Source: Modicisalibacter radicis
GTDB lineage: Bacteria > Pseudomonadota > Gammaproteobacteria > Pseudomonadales > Halomonadaceae
Assembly (NCBI RefSeq): GCF_900961225.1
Contig: NZ_CAAHFN010000011.1
Span: 87,984-151,983, forward strand
Reading direction: 5' to 3'
DNA: 64,000 nt
Below, one piece after another: positions 8,673 through 17,736 of the stretch. How positions within the stretch are numbered: position 1 is the stretch's first letter; every line of letters begins with the position of its first letter. Made by a program: the position numbers and the translations under genes. A model generated the notes under the pieces. The model did not search any database. It saw only the letters and a list, made by a program, of their open reading frames with translations, and was not told the origin of the DNA.

Positions 8673-9185
8673 CTAGCCCTCCGAAAACCATTCGGGCAGG
8701 GTCGCCGACAGCCGTTCGCGCATGCGCCAGGTGTGGGTGCCGGGCCAGTAGTGACGCTGGCAATGCGGGCAGTAACGAACCGGGCCGGGGATACTGCGGG
8801 CCCGTTCGGGCAGCCACGGCTCCGCCGCTTCCCGGGGAACCTCTCGCAGGGGGGAGTTACACACCAGGCAACGGGTGAACAGCGCCGCCGGCGCCTGCGG
8901 TCGGCAGCGCTCGACTACCTCGCGAAGCTGCTCGAGCGGAGCGTCGGCCACGATCAGCACGCAGCGACTCGGCCGGCGTTGCGCCACGAGAGCACGGTCG
9001 CGCGTCAGCAGCCAGCGCTGGTCGCGCTCGGCCAACCGGACCAGCTGCGGATCGTCGATCGTCGGATCGAAGCGCGTATCGAAGCCCAGTACCCGCAACC
9101 AACGCGCCAGGCGTGCCAGCATGGCATCGGCGAAAAAACGGGAAGTCGATCGTTCGGGGCTATGCTCGGGGCTGTCGATGACCAT
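8673..9185 (-). CDS. Mut7-C RNase domain protein with zinc ribbon
   Basis: A 170-residue Mut7-C (DUF82/DUF5615-related PIN-like) protein. The N-terminal PIN-like half begins FFADAMLARLARWLRVLGFDT and has acidic residues in PTIDDPQL and LLTRDRAL that match the predicted catalytic Asp positions of the fold. The C-terminal half has two CxxC pairs (TRCLVCNSPL and RYCPHCQRHYWPGTH), a zinc ribbon, the usual ending of bacterial members. GAGGA lies 7 bases upstream of the ATG. RNase activity is inferred from the family and has little direct proof. Confidence 0.85.
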   Translation of the reverse strand: MVIDSPEHSPERSTSRFFADAMLARLARWLRVLGFDTRFDPTIDDPQLVRLAERDQRWLLTRDRALVAQRRPSRCVLIVADAPLEQLREVVERCRPQAPAALFTRCLVCNSPLREVPREAAEPWLPERARSIPGPVRYCPHCQRHYWPGTHTWRMRERLSATLPEWFSEG

Positions 9186-9351
9186 GGCGATTCCTCTTGA
9201 CGCTACTCATGAGCACTGTAGCCTCGGCGCAGCCAACCCATGGCTTGCGCTGGCCCCTTCTCGCGCTCATCACCGCCTCCCGATACATGCCGCGGGCTTG
9301 GTGCTCCCGCGCTTGTTGGCAGATACTGTCGATGTCGGAGGACAGCTCCAT
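9160..9351 (-). CDS. Possible small protein upstream of the Mut7-C gene
   Basis: A 63-residue frame starting MELSSDIDSICQQAREH that runs 26 bases into the Mut7-C gene on the same strand, so it could be translationally coupled. It is a predicted helical, charged peptide with no known motif. The ribosome site is weak (GGTTGGTAACG). It is the only minus-strand frame here that looks protein-like, but it may be noise. Confidence 0.33.
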   Translation of the reverse strand: MELSSDIDSICQQAREHQARGMYREAVMSARRGQRKPWVGCAEATVLMSSVKRNRHGHRQPRA

Positions 9352-9438
9352 CGTTACCAACCGCCCGGCGGGAACCGTCAACCTTTGCCGGAAGTGCCGA
9401 TGTTCCGGGGGCCTTTAGTCCAAGCTGCAAGGAGTGGA

Positions 9439-10320
9439 ATGCAACGTCTCGTTCTGGCCCGCCGGATCTGGCAGTTCTCCTGGCGCGTACTCGGCGCCTT
9501 TCTGCACAACCGTGGCATCCTGCTCGCGGGCGGCGTCGGTTATAACGTCTTGCTTTCGACCGTACCGCTGTTCGCCCTGCTCTGCGTACTGCTGACCCAT
9601 GTCGTCGACGAGCAGCGCCTGCTGGGGATCATCGCCATCCAGGCCCAGCACCTGGCGCCGGCCCATGCCGACGTGATCCTCGATTCGGTACGTACCCTGG
9701 TCGATTCGCGCAACGTGGTGGGCTTCGTCGGCACCCTGGTGCTGCTGTTCTTCAGCTCGTTCGCCTTCCGCATGCTCGAGGATTCCATTGCACTGATCTT
9801 TCATCAGTCCGACGGCACTCAGAAGAAGCGCCGCTTCTGGGTCTCGGCCCTGCTGCCCTATGCCTTCATGCTGGTGCTCGGTGCCGGCCTGCTGGCACTG
9901 ACCGTGCTGGTCGCGATGGGCAACGCCTTCAATCAACTGGTGGTGGTGCTGTTCGATATCGAACTGCCCTCGGCCAGCGTCGCCATGGTGTCACTCAACG
10001 TGCTGAGTTTCGTCGGCATGTGCGGCCTGTTCAGCGCCATCTACAAGATCATGCCGGTGGTGCGCATCGCCCCGCATCGCGCGCTGATCGGTGGCTGCGT
10101 CGCCGCCCTGCTGTGGGAAATCGTCCGGCTGATACTCAGCTACTATTTCTCGAACATCTCCTACGTCAATGCCGTCTACGGCTCGTTGGCGACGCTGATC
10201 GTGGTGCTGTTGAGCCTCGAGATCGGCGCGGTGATCCTGCTGCTCGGCGCGCAGGTGATCGCCGAACTCGAACGCAGCGCCCGCGCCGGCCTTCCCTGGC
10301 ACGAGAACCCGCGCCGCTAA
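9439..10320 (+). CDS. YihY/BrkB-family inner-membrane protein
   Basis: A 293-residue polytopic membrane protein of the YihY (formerly RNase BN-like) family, the same length as E. coli YihY. Family landmarks are LAGGVGYNVLLSTVPLFALLC near the N-terminus and NAVYGSLATLIVVLLSLEIGA near residue 245. About six transmembrane helices are visible. Function is unproven; the old RNase BN assignment was wrong and the BrkB link to serum resistance is only by similarity. The start at 9439 has AAGGAG 5 bases before it; a far longer upstream frame is only the antisense of the Mut7-C gene. Its stop overlaps by 4 bases the stop of the converging DUF6064 gene. Confidence 0.9.
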   Translation: MQRLVLARRIWQFSWRVLGAFLHNRGILLAGGVGYNVLLSTVPLFALLCVLLTHVVDEQRLLGIIAIQAQHLAPAHADVILDSVRTLVDSRNVVGFVGTLVLLFFSSFAFRMLEDSIALIFHQSDGTQKKRRFWVSALLPYAFMLVLGAGLLALTVLVAMGNAFNQLVVVLFDIELPSASVAMVSLNVLSFVGMCGLFSAIYKIMPVVRIAPHRALIGGCVAALLWEIVRLILSYYFSNISYVNAVYGSLATLIVVLLSLEIGAVILLLGAQVIAELERSARAGLPWHENPRR

Positions 10321-10964
10321 CCGGACGTATCGCCACGCCGGACGCGCCCAAGCACCATCCAGCCCGCCAGCAGGCTCGCCAACGGCAGCACCGCGTCCTG
10401 CATCAGTCCCAGCCAGCTCGCCAACAGCCCCGCGTAGAGTCCCCAGAGTACGGGCACGATCAGCAACCACACGGCCGAGCGCACGTCGCCGAGCAACAAC
10501 AGGCCTGCCGTGAAGAGCATCGTCGGCCCCGGCGCCATGCCCAGCACACGCAACGAAGTCGGCTCTTCGCCGGCCAGCCAGTCGAGTAGCGGATAGCCGA
10601 TCAGCGCATGACCGATCAGCACCGCCGCAACGCGTCCACCGACCCCGCCGCGAGGTCGATAGCGGGGCCGGCCCAGCACGCCGGCTCCCAGCAGCGCCAG
10701 CGCCTCGAGCAGGAAGAGGCCAGCGTAGTACGGCGCGGCAAAGTCGAAGGGCGCGAAGAACACGAACTCGGCCACGGCATGCCAGGCCCAGAACAGCGCC
10801 AGCCCGCAGGACAGCGCCCGGGCCGAGGCCTTCCGCCCGGGCAGGCGCCACACCAGCACGAGGCAGCCCGCCGCCAGCGCATAAAGCAGCACCAGTACCG
10901 GCCATAGCTCACGGTTGACCTGCCCGAACAGGGCGAACAGCACCTCGCTGGAATACGGCAGCAT
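10317..10964 (-). CDS. DUF6064-family membrane protein
   Basis: A 215-residue membrane protein with about six hydrophobic helices. The start MLPYSSEVLFALFGQVN and the later LFWAWHAVAEFVFFAPF match the DUF6064 family as I remember it; function unknown. The start lies 5 bases after the stop of the aldo/keto reductase on the same strand, with a GAGAG site inside the overlap region, so the two form an operon with the TerB-like gene. Confidence 0.75.
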   Translation of the reverse strand: MLPYSSEVLFALFGQVNRELWPVLVLLYALAAGCLVLVWRLPGRKASARALSCGLALFWAWHAVAEFVFFAPFDFAAPYYAGLFLLEALALLGAGVLGRPRYRPRGGVGGRVAAVLIGHALIGYPLLDWLAGEEPTSLRVLGMAPGPTMLFTAGLLLLGDVRSAVWLLIVPVLWGLYAGLLASWLGLMQDAVLPLASLLAGWMVLGRVRRGDTSG

Positions 10965-10969
10965 TCTCT

Positions 10970-11944
10970 CTACCCCGGCAGGTTCTCCACGTAGCGCACC
11001 ATACGCTCGCGCATCGCCGCGTCGGGCAGACGACCGTAGAGGGCGCCGGTATTCTCGCGCATGTGTTCGACGCGGGTGGTCGCGGGAATCGCGCAGGTCA
11101 CCTGCGGGTGCGAAACGATGAACTTGAGCAGGAATTGCGGCCAGTTGGCGCAGTCGATCTCGCCCGCCCACTCGGGGAGGGGCTGGCCCTGATAGCGGCG
11201 TATCAGCGCCTTCTGACGAAAAGGGCGATTGGCGATCACCGCAATACCGCGCTCGGCGGCCAGCGGCAGGAGGGTTTCCTCGGCCTCGCGATCGAGGATG
11301 TTGTAGGTCAGTTGGACGAAGTCGAGCGGCTCGTTGCGCATGATCGAGGCCAGCTCCGCGTGACGGCTGCCGTGCGAGGTGGTGACGCCGATATAGCGGA
11401 CACGTCCCGCCGCCTTGTCGTCGCGCAGCCGTGGCAGGTGGGTCTGCCAGTCGACCAGATTGTGGACCTGCATCAGCGAGAAGGTGTCGAGCCCCCACAG
11501 CTTTCGCGATTCGGCCATCTGCTCCCGACCCTCGGCGGCCATCCGCGTCCACACCTTGGTGGCGGAAAACAACGCGTCGGGCGTATCGACATGCGCCAGG
11601 CAATAGCCGACCACCGCTTCCGAGGTGCCGTACATCGGCGAGGAGTCGATGACCCGCCCGCCCTGCTCGAACAGCGTCCGCACGATCTCGGCGCGCTGAT
11701 CACGCAGCGACTCGATCTCGCCGACATTGAAGGTGATCCAGGTGCCCATGCCGATCACCGGGATCGCCTCGCCACTGGAGGGAATCGGCTTGGTGTGCAC
11801 GGTTTGCGAACGATCGGCGAGGTCGGCTTTCGATGCCGACTGCGCCCAGGCGGGTCCCAGCTGCGCAATGCCGGCCAGCCCGCCGAGACAGGCCAGCCCG
11901 CCCAGCACCCGGCGACGACTCATTTCGCTACGCGCATCGCTCAT
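10970..11944 (-). CDS. Tat-exported aldo/keto reductase
   Basis: A 324-residue NAD(P)H-dependent oxidoreductase of the AKR fold carrying a twin-arginine signal: MSRRRVLGGLACLGGLAG, with cleavage near AWAQS. In the enzyme part the tetrad is visible as the Asp/Tyr region VIDSSPMYG, the Lys in SATKVWTR, and the His in MQVHNLVD. Export of a folded, cofactor-loaded reductase to the periplasm explains the Tat signal. The ATG at 11944 overlaps the TGA of the TerB-like gene (ATGA), so translation is coupled. The upstream extension of the frame has no protein character and was left out. Substrate unknown. Confidence 0.9.
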   Translation of the reverse strand: MSDARSEMSRRRVLGGLACLGGLAGIAQLGPAWAQSASKADLADRSQTVHTKPIPSSGEAIPVIGMGTWITFNVGEIESLRDQRAEIVRTLFEQGGRVIDSSPMYGTSEAVVGYCLAHVDTPDALFSATKVWTRMAAEGREQMAESRKLWGLDTFSLMQVHNLVDWQTHLPRLRDDKAAGRVRYIGVTTSHGSRHAELASIMRNEPLDFVQLTYNILDREAEETLLPLAAERGIAVIANRPFRQKALIRRYQGQPLPEWAGEIDCANWPQFLLKFIVSHPQVTCAIPATTRVEHMRENTGALYGRLPDAAMRERMVRYVENLPG

Positions 11945-12408
11945 GCCGACGCGCCGCCCCGCTCCTCCTGAACCCGGAGCTTGGTACGGATGAAATCGCT
12001 GTGACGGACGAACAGCAGATCCGCCAACTTGCGAATGCGGTGCTCCTCGTGGGCGTCGAGTGCCTCGTCGGCGTAGGCCAGTTGCCACATCAACTCGACC
12101 AGCGTCACCTTGTCGGCATAAGCGTACTGCTCGTTGATCAGGCGCACGAACTGGAAATGGTCGACCGCCTGGTCCGCCTCACGGGTCGCCAGATCCATCA
12201 ACTCATCGACCCGTTCGGCACTCAACGAGAAACGCGCCTGGAGCATCCGCCGCCAGGCGGCGAGCTCCTCGGGGTCGGTGTGGTGGTCGGCGCGGACGAT
12301 TTCGCAGAGCAGCGCCGCGGTAGCCAGCTCCAGCGTCAACTGACGCTGGTCATCGGCCTCCGGCACGCTCAGCGTACGCTGGAAGAATTGCTGGATGGCA
12401 TCGAGCAC
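11941..12408 (-). CDS. TerB-family tellurite-resistance-like protein
   Basis: A 155-residue all-helical protein of the TerB/TerB-C-like fold. Typical sequence is LCEIVRADHHTDPEEL and ELMWQLAYADEALDAHEEHRIRKLADLL, the repeated acidic Dx(D/T)xxE metal-binding motifs of the family. The start is a GTG with AGGAG 7 bases upstream. It heads the three-gene operon with the aldo/keto reductase and DUF6064 gene. Most such chromosomal copies have no proven link to tellurite. Confidence 0.85.
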   Translation of the reverse strand: MLDAIQQFFQRTLSVPEADDQRQLTLELATAALLCEIVRADHHTDPEELAAWRRMLQARFSLSAERVDELMDLATREADQAVDHFQFVRLINEQYAYADKVTLVELMWQLAYADEALDAHEEHRIRKLADLLFVRHSDFIRTKLRVQEERGGASA

Positions 12409-12491
12409 GATGGATCTCCTGGGATGATCGACAATGATAGCGATGGACGCTGATTCTTCCGACAGGCTCCCGGCGCAGAGGTTGCATCGAG

Positions 12492-13946
12492 TCAGCGACT
12501 GACGGCCAGTGAGTCCGTGGCACGCCTGGCCAGCAGGTAATAGAACACCGCACCCAGTAACGCCCCCAGCAACCAGGCATACCCCGCCAGCGCATCGAGT
12601 GCCGACCACCAGACCGAAGCCACCGAGAACACCGCGGCCACCGCGAAGGCACCCAGCGCATGGACGTTCCAGCCGCCGCGATAGTAATACGCCCCCTGCG
12701 GATCGGCCGTGAACAGCTGCTCGATGTCGATCCGCTGACGCTTGATCAGGTAGAAGTCGGCCATCATCACCCCGTACACCGGCGCCAGCACCGCGCCCAG
12801 GGTATTGACGAAACCGGCGATGCCGATCTGGCTGATGAGCGACACCCACAGGCCGCCGATGAACAGCGCCAGCACCGCGGTGATCAGTCCGCCGACGCGA
12901 AAATCGATACGGCTCGGCATCAGGTTGGCCAGGTCATAGGCGGGTGGCACGAAGTTGGCGACCATATTGATGCCCACCGTGGCGGCGAAGAAGGTCAGTG
13001 CGGCGATCAGTGTCAATGGCAGCGAATCGACCCGGGCGATGATATCGGTGGGATTGGTCAACCGTTCGCCGAACAGCACCACGGTGCCGGCGGTGACGAT
13101 CAGCGCGATCAGCGAGAAGAACGCCACGTTGAGTGGCAATCCCAGGAAGTTGCCGATCTTCATCTCGCGTTCGCTGCGCACGAAGCGCGAGAAATCGCCG
13201 TAGTTGATCACCACCGCGGCGAAATAGGCGATCATCGTCCCCATCACCGCCATGAATGCGCCAATCGAGCCGCCAGCGTAGTCGCCCGTCCCGCTGAAGA
13301 TCGTGCCTATCGCCGGCAGCAGTTCATCGCCGGCCTGGTACCAGATAACCGCGGTCAGCACGATCATGACCACATAGACCAGCGGGCCCGCCCAGTTGAG
13401 AAACTGGCGGATGCGCTCGATACCGCGCCAGAACAGCAGAATCTGGAAGACCCACACCAGCAGGAACGACAGCCACCCGACGGCGGTCATGCCCAGCCAC
13501 TGCGCACCGCCCTCGATGCCCAGCAGCGAATTGATCAGCAACGCCACCGCGGTCGAGGCGAAATAGGTCTGCACGCCATACCAGAAGATTGCCACCACCG
13601 CCCGGACCAGTGCCGGGAAATTGGCCCCGAACACGCCCATGCTGATGCGCGCCATGACCGGGAAGGGGATGCCATAGCGTACGCTCGGCGCTCCCGACCA
13701 GTTGACCAGTACCATGACCACCACCCCGGCCAGCACGATCGCCGCCATGACCGCCCAGCCGTTGAGGCCGTAACCGAGGAACAGCGACGCCGCCAGGGTA
13801 TAGCCGAACAGGCTCTGGATGTCGTTGGACCAGACATTGAAGATCTCGAACCAGCCCCAACGGCGTTGCGACCTGGGTATCGGCGCCAGGTCCCGGTTAT
13901 AGAGGCGGGGCTCGCGACTCTTGATCTCGAGCTGTGAATCCGTCAT
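12492..13946 (-). CDS. NCS1-family nucleobase/allantoin-type permease
   Basis: A 484-residue secondary transporter with 12 predicted helices. The family start is clear: NRDLAPIPRSQRRWGWFEIFNVW, then GVFGANFPALVRAVVAIFWYG in helix 3 and the substrate-site region WVFQILLFWRG. Members import cytosine, uracil, allantoin, hydantoins or thiamine-like compounds with Na+ or H+. No catabolic genes flank it, so the substrate cannot be named. The start MTDSQLE has GGAG 9 bases upstream; the longer frame into the ppiC gene is rejected. Confidence 0.88.
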   Translation of the reverse strand: MTDSQLEIKSREPRLYNRDLAPIPRSQRRWGWFEIFNVWSNDIQSLFGYTLAASLFLGYGLNGWAVMAAIVLAGVVVMVLVNWSGAPSVRYGIPFPVMARISMGVFGANFPALVRAVVAIFWYGVQTYFASTAVALLINSLLGIEGGAQWLGMTAVGWLSFLLVWVFQILLFWRGIERIRQFLNWAGPLVYVVMIVLTAVIWYQAGDELLPAIGTIFSGTGDYAGGSIGAFMAVMGTMIAYFAAVVINYGDFSRFVRSEREMKIGNFLGLPLNVAFFSLIALIVTAGTVVLFGERLTNPTDIIARVDSLPLTLIAALTFFAATVGINMVANFVPPAYDLANLMPSRIDFRVGGLITAVLALFIGGLWVSLISQIGIAGFVNTLGAVLAPVYGVMMADFYLIKRQRIDIEQLFTADPQGAYYYRGGWNVHALGAFAVAAVFSVASVWWSALDALAGYAWLLGALLGAVFYYLLARRATDSLAVSR

Positions 13947-14085
13947 GGGCTGTCTCCGCAGGATTGTGATTGTGTTTATGTTGCGCCGCACCCAAACAGT
14001 GTAGAACAGCCCGTCTCGCACCGAATACGACTTTGCGCCATGCGCATTGGCCAAACCGTCAAAACCCGGCGGCCCTATTGGCCCA

Positions 14086-14115
14086 TAAAAAAGCCGCGGG
14101 AAGACCCCGCGGCTT
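14086..14115 (-). terminator. Rho-independent terminator after ppiC
   Basis: On the minus strand GCCGCGGG and CCCGCGGC form an 8-bp stem with loop GTCTT and are followed by TTTTTTA, 20 bases after the ppiC stop. Confidence 0.9.
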
Positions 14116-14134
14116 GTGCTTCCTTGCCAACCGC

Positions 14135-14413
14135 TCACGAGCGGCTGGTGACTTCCAGCAGGTGATAGCCGAACTGCGTCTTCACCGGCCCGTGAACGGT
14201 GTTCAGCTCGCCGTTGAAGACGACCTTGTCGAACTCCGGCACCATCTGCCCCGGACCGAACGAGCCCAGATCGCCGCCATTGCGTGCCGACGGGCAGCTC
14301 GAGTGCTGCCTGGCCACGTCGGCGAAATCGCGACCGCCTTCGATTTCCGCCTTGAGTTCTTCACACTTCGCTTCGCTGTCCACCAGTATGTGGCGTGCGC
14401 TTGCCTGGCTCAT
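14135..14413 (-). CDS. ppiC: Parvulin-type peptidyl-prolyl isomerase
   Basis: A 92-residue cytoplasmic single-domain parvulin like E. coli PpiC (93 residues). It has the start ARHILVDSEAKCEELK, the SSCPSARNGGDLGSFG loop with the active-site Cys region, MVPEFDKVVF and the closing GYHLLEV with its His. The ATG at 14413 was chosen by alignment with the family; an upstream frame has no coding look. It has its own terminator and diverges from the rhomboid gene. Confidence 0.93.
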   Translation of the reverse strand: MSQASARHILVDSEAKCEELKAEIEGGRDFADVARQHSSCPSARNGGDLGSFGPGQMVPEFDKVVFNGELNTVHGPVKTQFGYHLLEVTSRS

Positions 14414-14586
14414 GGTCCTGCTCCTGGGCTGGGATTGCTCCCGTGGATAAACACGTATCGAAGGCCGAATCCTGACGCCCCGTCGCGATGCTGGCAAGCG
14501 TTTACCGCCGACGGCGAAAAGCACACGCCGGGGCCCGGGCTTGCTGTACGCTATCGCCGTGCCCACCCTCTCCGCGGAGAAATGTC

Positions 14587-15207
14587 ATGCTCGACCTGAC
14601 CCAGACACCGATCACCCTGGCACTGCTCGTCATCAATGTCGTCGTCAGCCTGTACGTGCTACATCGCCGGCCGCAACTCTTCGCCACGCTGGCCTTTCGC
14701 CCCGAACGCATCCTGCGTCACGGCGAGGTCTATCGTCTGCTGAGCGCGGGCTTCGTGCATGTCAACGGTGCCCACTTGCTGGTCAACATGCTGACGCTGT
14801 ACTTCTTCGGCCCATGGCTGGAAGCCGGCCTGGGCCCGCTGCGCTACCTGCTGCTGTATTTCGGCTCCGATCTCGCCGCCCAGGGACTGGCACTGGTCGT
14901 GCAGCGCGGCAACCCGCGCTACTCGGCGGTGGGCGCCTCGGGGGCGATTACCGGGGTGGTGTTCGCCTTCTGCCTCTTTGAACCTTTCAGGTTGCTCTAC
15001 CTGTTCTTCGCCATTCCCATCCCGGCGATCCTGTTCGCCATCGGCTTCGTCGCCCTGTCCTTGTACGCCATGCGCAGCCGTGCCCCCGGCCAGACCGGCG
15101 GACTGGCCCACGAGGCGCACCTGGGCGGCGCTCTCGGCGGTGTGGTCATCGCGCTCATCCTCGTGCCGGAACTGCTGCAGCACTTCCTGGGGCAGCTCGG
15201 CTTCTAA
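14587..15207 (+). CDS. Rhomboid-family intramembrane serine protease
   Basis: A 206-residue six-helix membrane protease. The catalytic Ser is in VGASGAITGVVFAF (GASG motif) and the catalytic His in AHEAHLGGALGG; the structural HVNGAHLLVNMLTLYFFG loop is also present. The ATG at 14587 has GCGGAGA 6 bases upstream. It cuts membrane proteins within or near the bilayer; substrates are not predictable. It converges with the DUF421 gene. Confidence 0.92.
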   Translation: MLDLTQTPITLALLVINVVVSLYVLHRRPQLFATLAFRPERILRHGEVYRLLSAGFVHVNGAHLLVNMLTLYFFGPWLEAGLGPLRYLLLYFGSDLAAQGLALVVQRGNPRYSAVGASGAITGVVFAFCLFEPFRLLYLFFAIPIPAILFAIGFVALSLYAMRSRAPGQTGGLAHEAHLGGALGGVVIALILVPELLQHFLGQLGF

Positions 15208-15239
15208 TGGCCAGGCCGGCCGCCGGCGCAGGGCCCAGC

Positions 15240-15776
15240 TCAGGGAAGAGTCCCGTCACCCGGCCGTTCGACGCCCTCAAGGCTGGACGCTTCCCCATTC
15301 GAGCGACGGCGGACCACGCTCAGCGAGCCCTCGGTTTCCAGCACGACCGCCTCGACCTCGTCGAGCGATGCCAGGCCAGCGGCACGAACCGCCGCGCGCA
15401 TTTCGTCCTCGGTCACCCGCGCCCGGCGCAGCGCTTCCGGCAGTGGATTGCCGCGGTACATCAGCAGGGCCGGCTCGCCGGTCACCAGCCGACGCACCCA
15501 GGGCCAGCGCACGCTGCTCCAGGTCAGCAGGAATTGCACCGCGATCAGCAGGCCAAACGCCAGAGCGCCCTGTAGCAGCGTCACCCCGGGGTCGAGGATC
15601 ACCGTCGCCAGGATCGACCCCAAGGCAACCGTCACCACCAGATCGAAGGCGTTCATCTTCGACAGTGTGCGTCGCCCCGACACCCGCAACAGGGCGACCA
15701 GCGAGGCGTAGCCGAGCACACCCATCAGTGCCACCCGCCACAAGGCGGTGACGTCATCAAAAAACCAGGGCTGCAA
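15240..15776 (-). CDS. DUF421 (YetF-like) membrane protein
   Basis: A protein of about 178 residues with three N-terminal helices followed by a soluble DUF421 domain. Signature stretches are SGRRTLSKMNAFDLVVTVALGS and TGEPALLMYRGN-like, then RARVTEDEMRAAVRAAGLASLDEV. The start chosen is a TTG with a full AAGGAGGT 6 bases upstream; a second TTG at 15815 in the same frame lacks such a site. Function unknown; related proteins in Bacillus affect spore or membrane properties. Confidence 0.88.
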   Translation of the reverse strand: MQPWFFDDVTALWRVALMGVLGYASLVALLRVSGRRTLSKMNAFDLVVTVALGSILATVILDPGVTLLQGALAFGLLIAVQFLLTWSSVRWPWVRRLVTGEPALLMYRGNPLPEALRRARVTEDEMRAAVRAAGLASLDEVEAVVLETEGSLSVVRRRSNGEASSLEGVERPGDGTLP

Positions 15777-15835
15777 AAGCCACCTCCTTGCGTCATCAGC
15801 AATCTCTCTCGGCAAGCCTAGCAGCCGTCCCGCCG

Positions 15836-16118
15836 ATGGCCGGCCATATCGGTCGACACCTCATGCGGGAACGCTTCGCGGGGCCCCTCAACTGGTGGCA
15901 CACACCGGCGGCGAGGCGTTCATGATCATCCTGCCGGCGACGATGGCCAAAGCCGGGCAGGAACGCACCGAGACGCTCCGCCGGGCGATCTCGGCGCTGC
16001 GCCGACCGCACGCGTGGTCACCGTGAGCGTCGGCGTCGCGCGCTACGTGCCTCGCAAGGGCATCGACAGCGAGGCACTGGTCTCCGGTGGAGAAGCCTCG
16101 GACACATTGCTACCATGA
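15836..16118 (+). pseudogene. Broken GGDEF (diguanylate cyclase) fragment
   Basis: About 280 bases preserve the end of a GGDEF domain in three different frames. One frame reads MRERFAGP, the next QLVAHTGGEAFMIILP and ETLRRAISALRRPHA, and after a second shift VVTVSVGVARYVP. The same order occurs in the intact cyclase of this window (start 27600): [52 protein letters not shown]. The active-site GGEEF has become GGEAF. The upstream sensor and most of the domain are gone. It lies in front of thiI and is not expected to make an enzyme. Confidence 0.85.
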
Positions 16119-16146
16119 CGCGCCCTATCGGCATCGGTGTGTACAC

Positions 16147-17622
16147 ATGCGCTATCGGCTCAAGCTGTTTCCAGAGATCACCATCAAGTCCCGGCCGGTA
16201 CGCCAGGCGATGGTCCGCAGCCTGCGCACCAACATTCGCAACAGTCTCTCAAGATTCATCCCCGGCGTGCGCGTGGCCGACTGCTGGGATGCTCTTGAAG
16301 TGCGCCTCGATGACCCACTCGACGCATCGACGCGTGCCGAGGTGGAGGCCAGCCTGAGCCGCATTCCCGGCATCCACCAGATACTGGTGGTCGATGCCCA
16401 TGCATTCACCGGTTTCGAGGACACCGCCGCGCTAATGATCCCCCTGTGGCGCGATGCCCTGGCCGGACAGCGTTTTCGCGTCAGCGCCAAGCGCCGCGGC
16501 CGTCACGATTTCACCTCGGAGGAGCTAGAGCGCTACCTGGGCCGCGTCCTGCTCGAGACCGCCGACGGCGCCTCGGTGGACCTGAGCCACCCTCAGGTCA
16601 CGGTGCGTATCGAGCTGAAGGATGAACAGCTGCTGCTGGTCACCCGCCGCTGGTCGGGGCTCGGCGGCTACCCGCTGGGCACCCAGGGCGAAGCGCTGGC
16701 GCTGATCTCCGGTGGCTACGACTCCCCGGTCGCCGCATGGCGCTTGCTGCGCCGCGGCCTCAAGACCCACTTCGTGTTCTTCAATCTTGGCGGCCCGGCC
16801 CACGAGAGCGCGGTCCGCGAGATCGTTCACCACCTGTGGCGGTACTACGCCGTCTCGCATCGGCTCAATTTCCTCAGCGTGCCGTTCGAAGGCGTGGTCA
16901 ACGAGATACAGCGCCGGATACCTGACGGCGTGGCCGGCGTGGTGCTCAAGCGCATGATGCTGCGTGCCGCCAACCGTGTCGCCGCGCGCGCCCGTATCCC
17001 CGCGCTGGTCACCGGCGACGCACTGGCACAGGTATCGAGCCAGAGCCTCACCAACCTGCGGCTCATCGATGCGGTCAGCGAACGGCCGGTCCTGCGCCCG
17101 CTGATTGCCAGCGACAAGCAGACCATCATCGACGACGCCAGGCAGATCGGTACCGCGGCCTATTCCGAGCATCTTCCCGAGTATTGCGGCGCGGTATCCA
17201 AACGCCCCAACGTGCATCCTAGTGCCCGCCAGGTCGAGCTCGCCGAACGTGAATTCGATTTCACCATCCTCGATGCCGCCGTCGAGGCCGCCATGCTGAC
17301 CCACGCTTCGCGCCTGCTCGACGCACCGCCGCGGGTGGCCGAGGTGATGGAGGTCGACTCCCCCCAGGCCCTGGCCGAAGCGGACGACATCACGGTGGTG
17401 GACATCCGCCATCCCGACGAGCGTGAAGCCGCACCGCTCACCCTGCCCCACGGCAAGCCACTGGAGATCCCCTTCTTCGAACTCGCCGAGCGCGCCGAGA
17501 CGCTGCCCCGCGATCGGCGCTATCTGCTCTACTGTGCCCAGGGCGTGATGAGCCGCATGCAGGCACAGCATCTGGCCGACAAAGGGCTGACGCAGTTCGG
17601 CGTCTATCGCGACAAGCGCTAG
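16147..17622 (+). CDS. thiI: tRNA 4-thiouridine / thiazole sulfurtransferase ThiI
   Basis: A 491-residue enzyme that puts sulfur into tRNA U8 and onto ThiS for thiamine. Domains in order are ferredoxin-like start MRYRLKLFPEITIKS, THUMP (about 60-165), PP-loop adenylation domain with SGGYDSPVAAWRL (about 190), and a C-terminal rhodanese domain. The partner cysteines are present: PEYCGAVSK in the PP-loop domain and LLYCAQGVMSRMQ in the rhodanese, the form needed for thiamine synthesis as in E. coli. The ATG at 16147 matches the family start; an earlier one at 16087 lies in the GGDEF remnant. Confidence 0.96.
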   Translation: MRYRLKLFPEITIKSRPVRQAMVRSLRTNIRNSLSRFIPGVRVADCWDALEVRLDDPLDASTRAEVEASLSRIPGIHQILVVDAHAFTGFEDTAALMIPLWRDALAGQRFRVSAKRRGRHDFTSEELERYLGRVLLETADGASVDLSHPQVTVRIELKDEQLLLVTRRWSGLGGYPLGTQGEALALISGGYDSPVAAWRLLRRGLKTHFVFFNLGGPAHESAVREIVHHLWRYYAVSHRLNFLSVPFEGVVNEIQRRIPDGVAGVVLKRMMLRAANRVAARARIPALVTGDALAQVSSQSLTNLRLIDAVSERPVLRPLIASDKQTIIDDARQIGTAAYSEHLPEYCGAVSKRPNVHPSARQVELAEREFDFTILDAAVEAAMLTHASRLLDAPPRVAEVMEVDSPQALAEADDITVVDIRHPDEREAAPLTLPHGKPLEIPFFELAERAETLPRDRRYLLYCAQGVMSRMQAQHLADKGLTQFGVYRDKR

Positions 17623-17701
17623 CCGTGGCAGGCCTGGCCGCGCTCACGGCCCATCCCGGCAATCACCGGCCCCCTTCTGAAACATTTTTACAAAAAATGC
17701 C

Positions 17702-17730
17702 GTTGAACCGGTTGCCCAAGACCCCATCTT
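17702..17730 (+). promoter_or_regulatory. Sigma-32-type heat-shock promoter of hsp20
   Basis: GTTGAAC (17702-17708) and CCCCATCTT (17722-17730) with 13 bases between match the heat-shock consensus CTTGAAA and CCCCAT-T. The groES promoter in this window has the same spacing. The transcript would begin near 17737, giving a leader of about 90 bases. Confidence 0.75.
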
Positions 17731-17736
17731 CTGAAA

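Noticed and set aside
12660..13937. 425-residue plus-strand open frame rich in His, Arg and Gln
   Set aside because: Antisense to the NCS1 permease; composition is that of a shadow frame.
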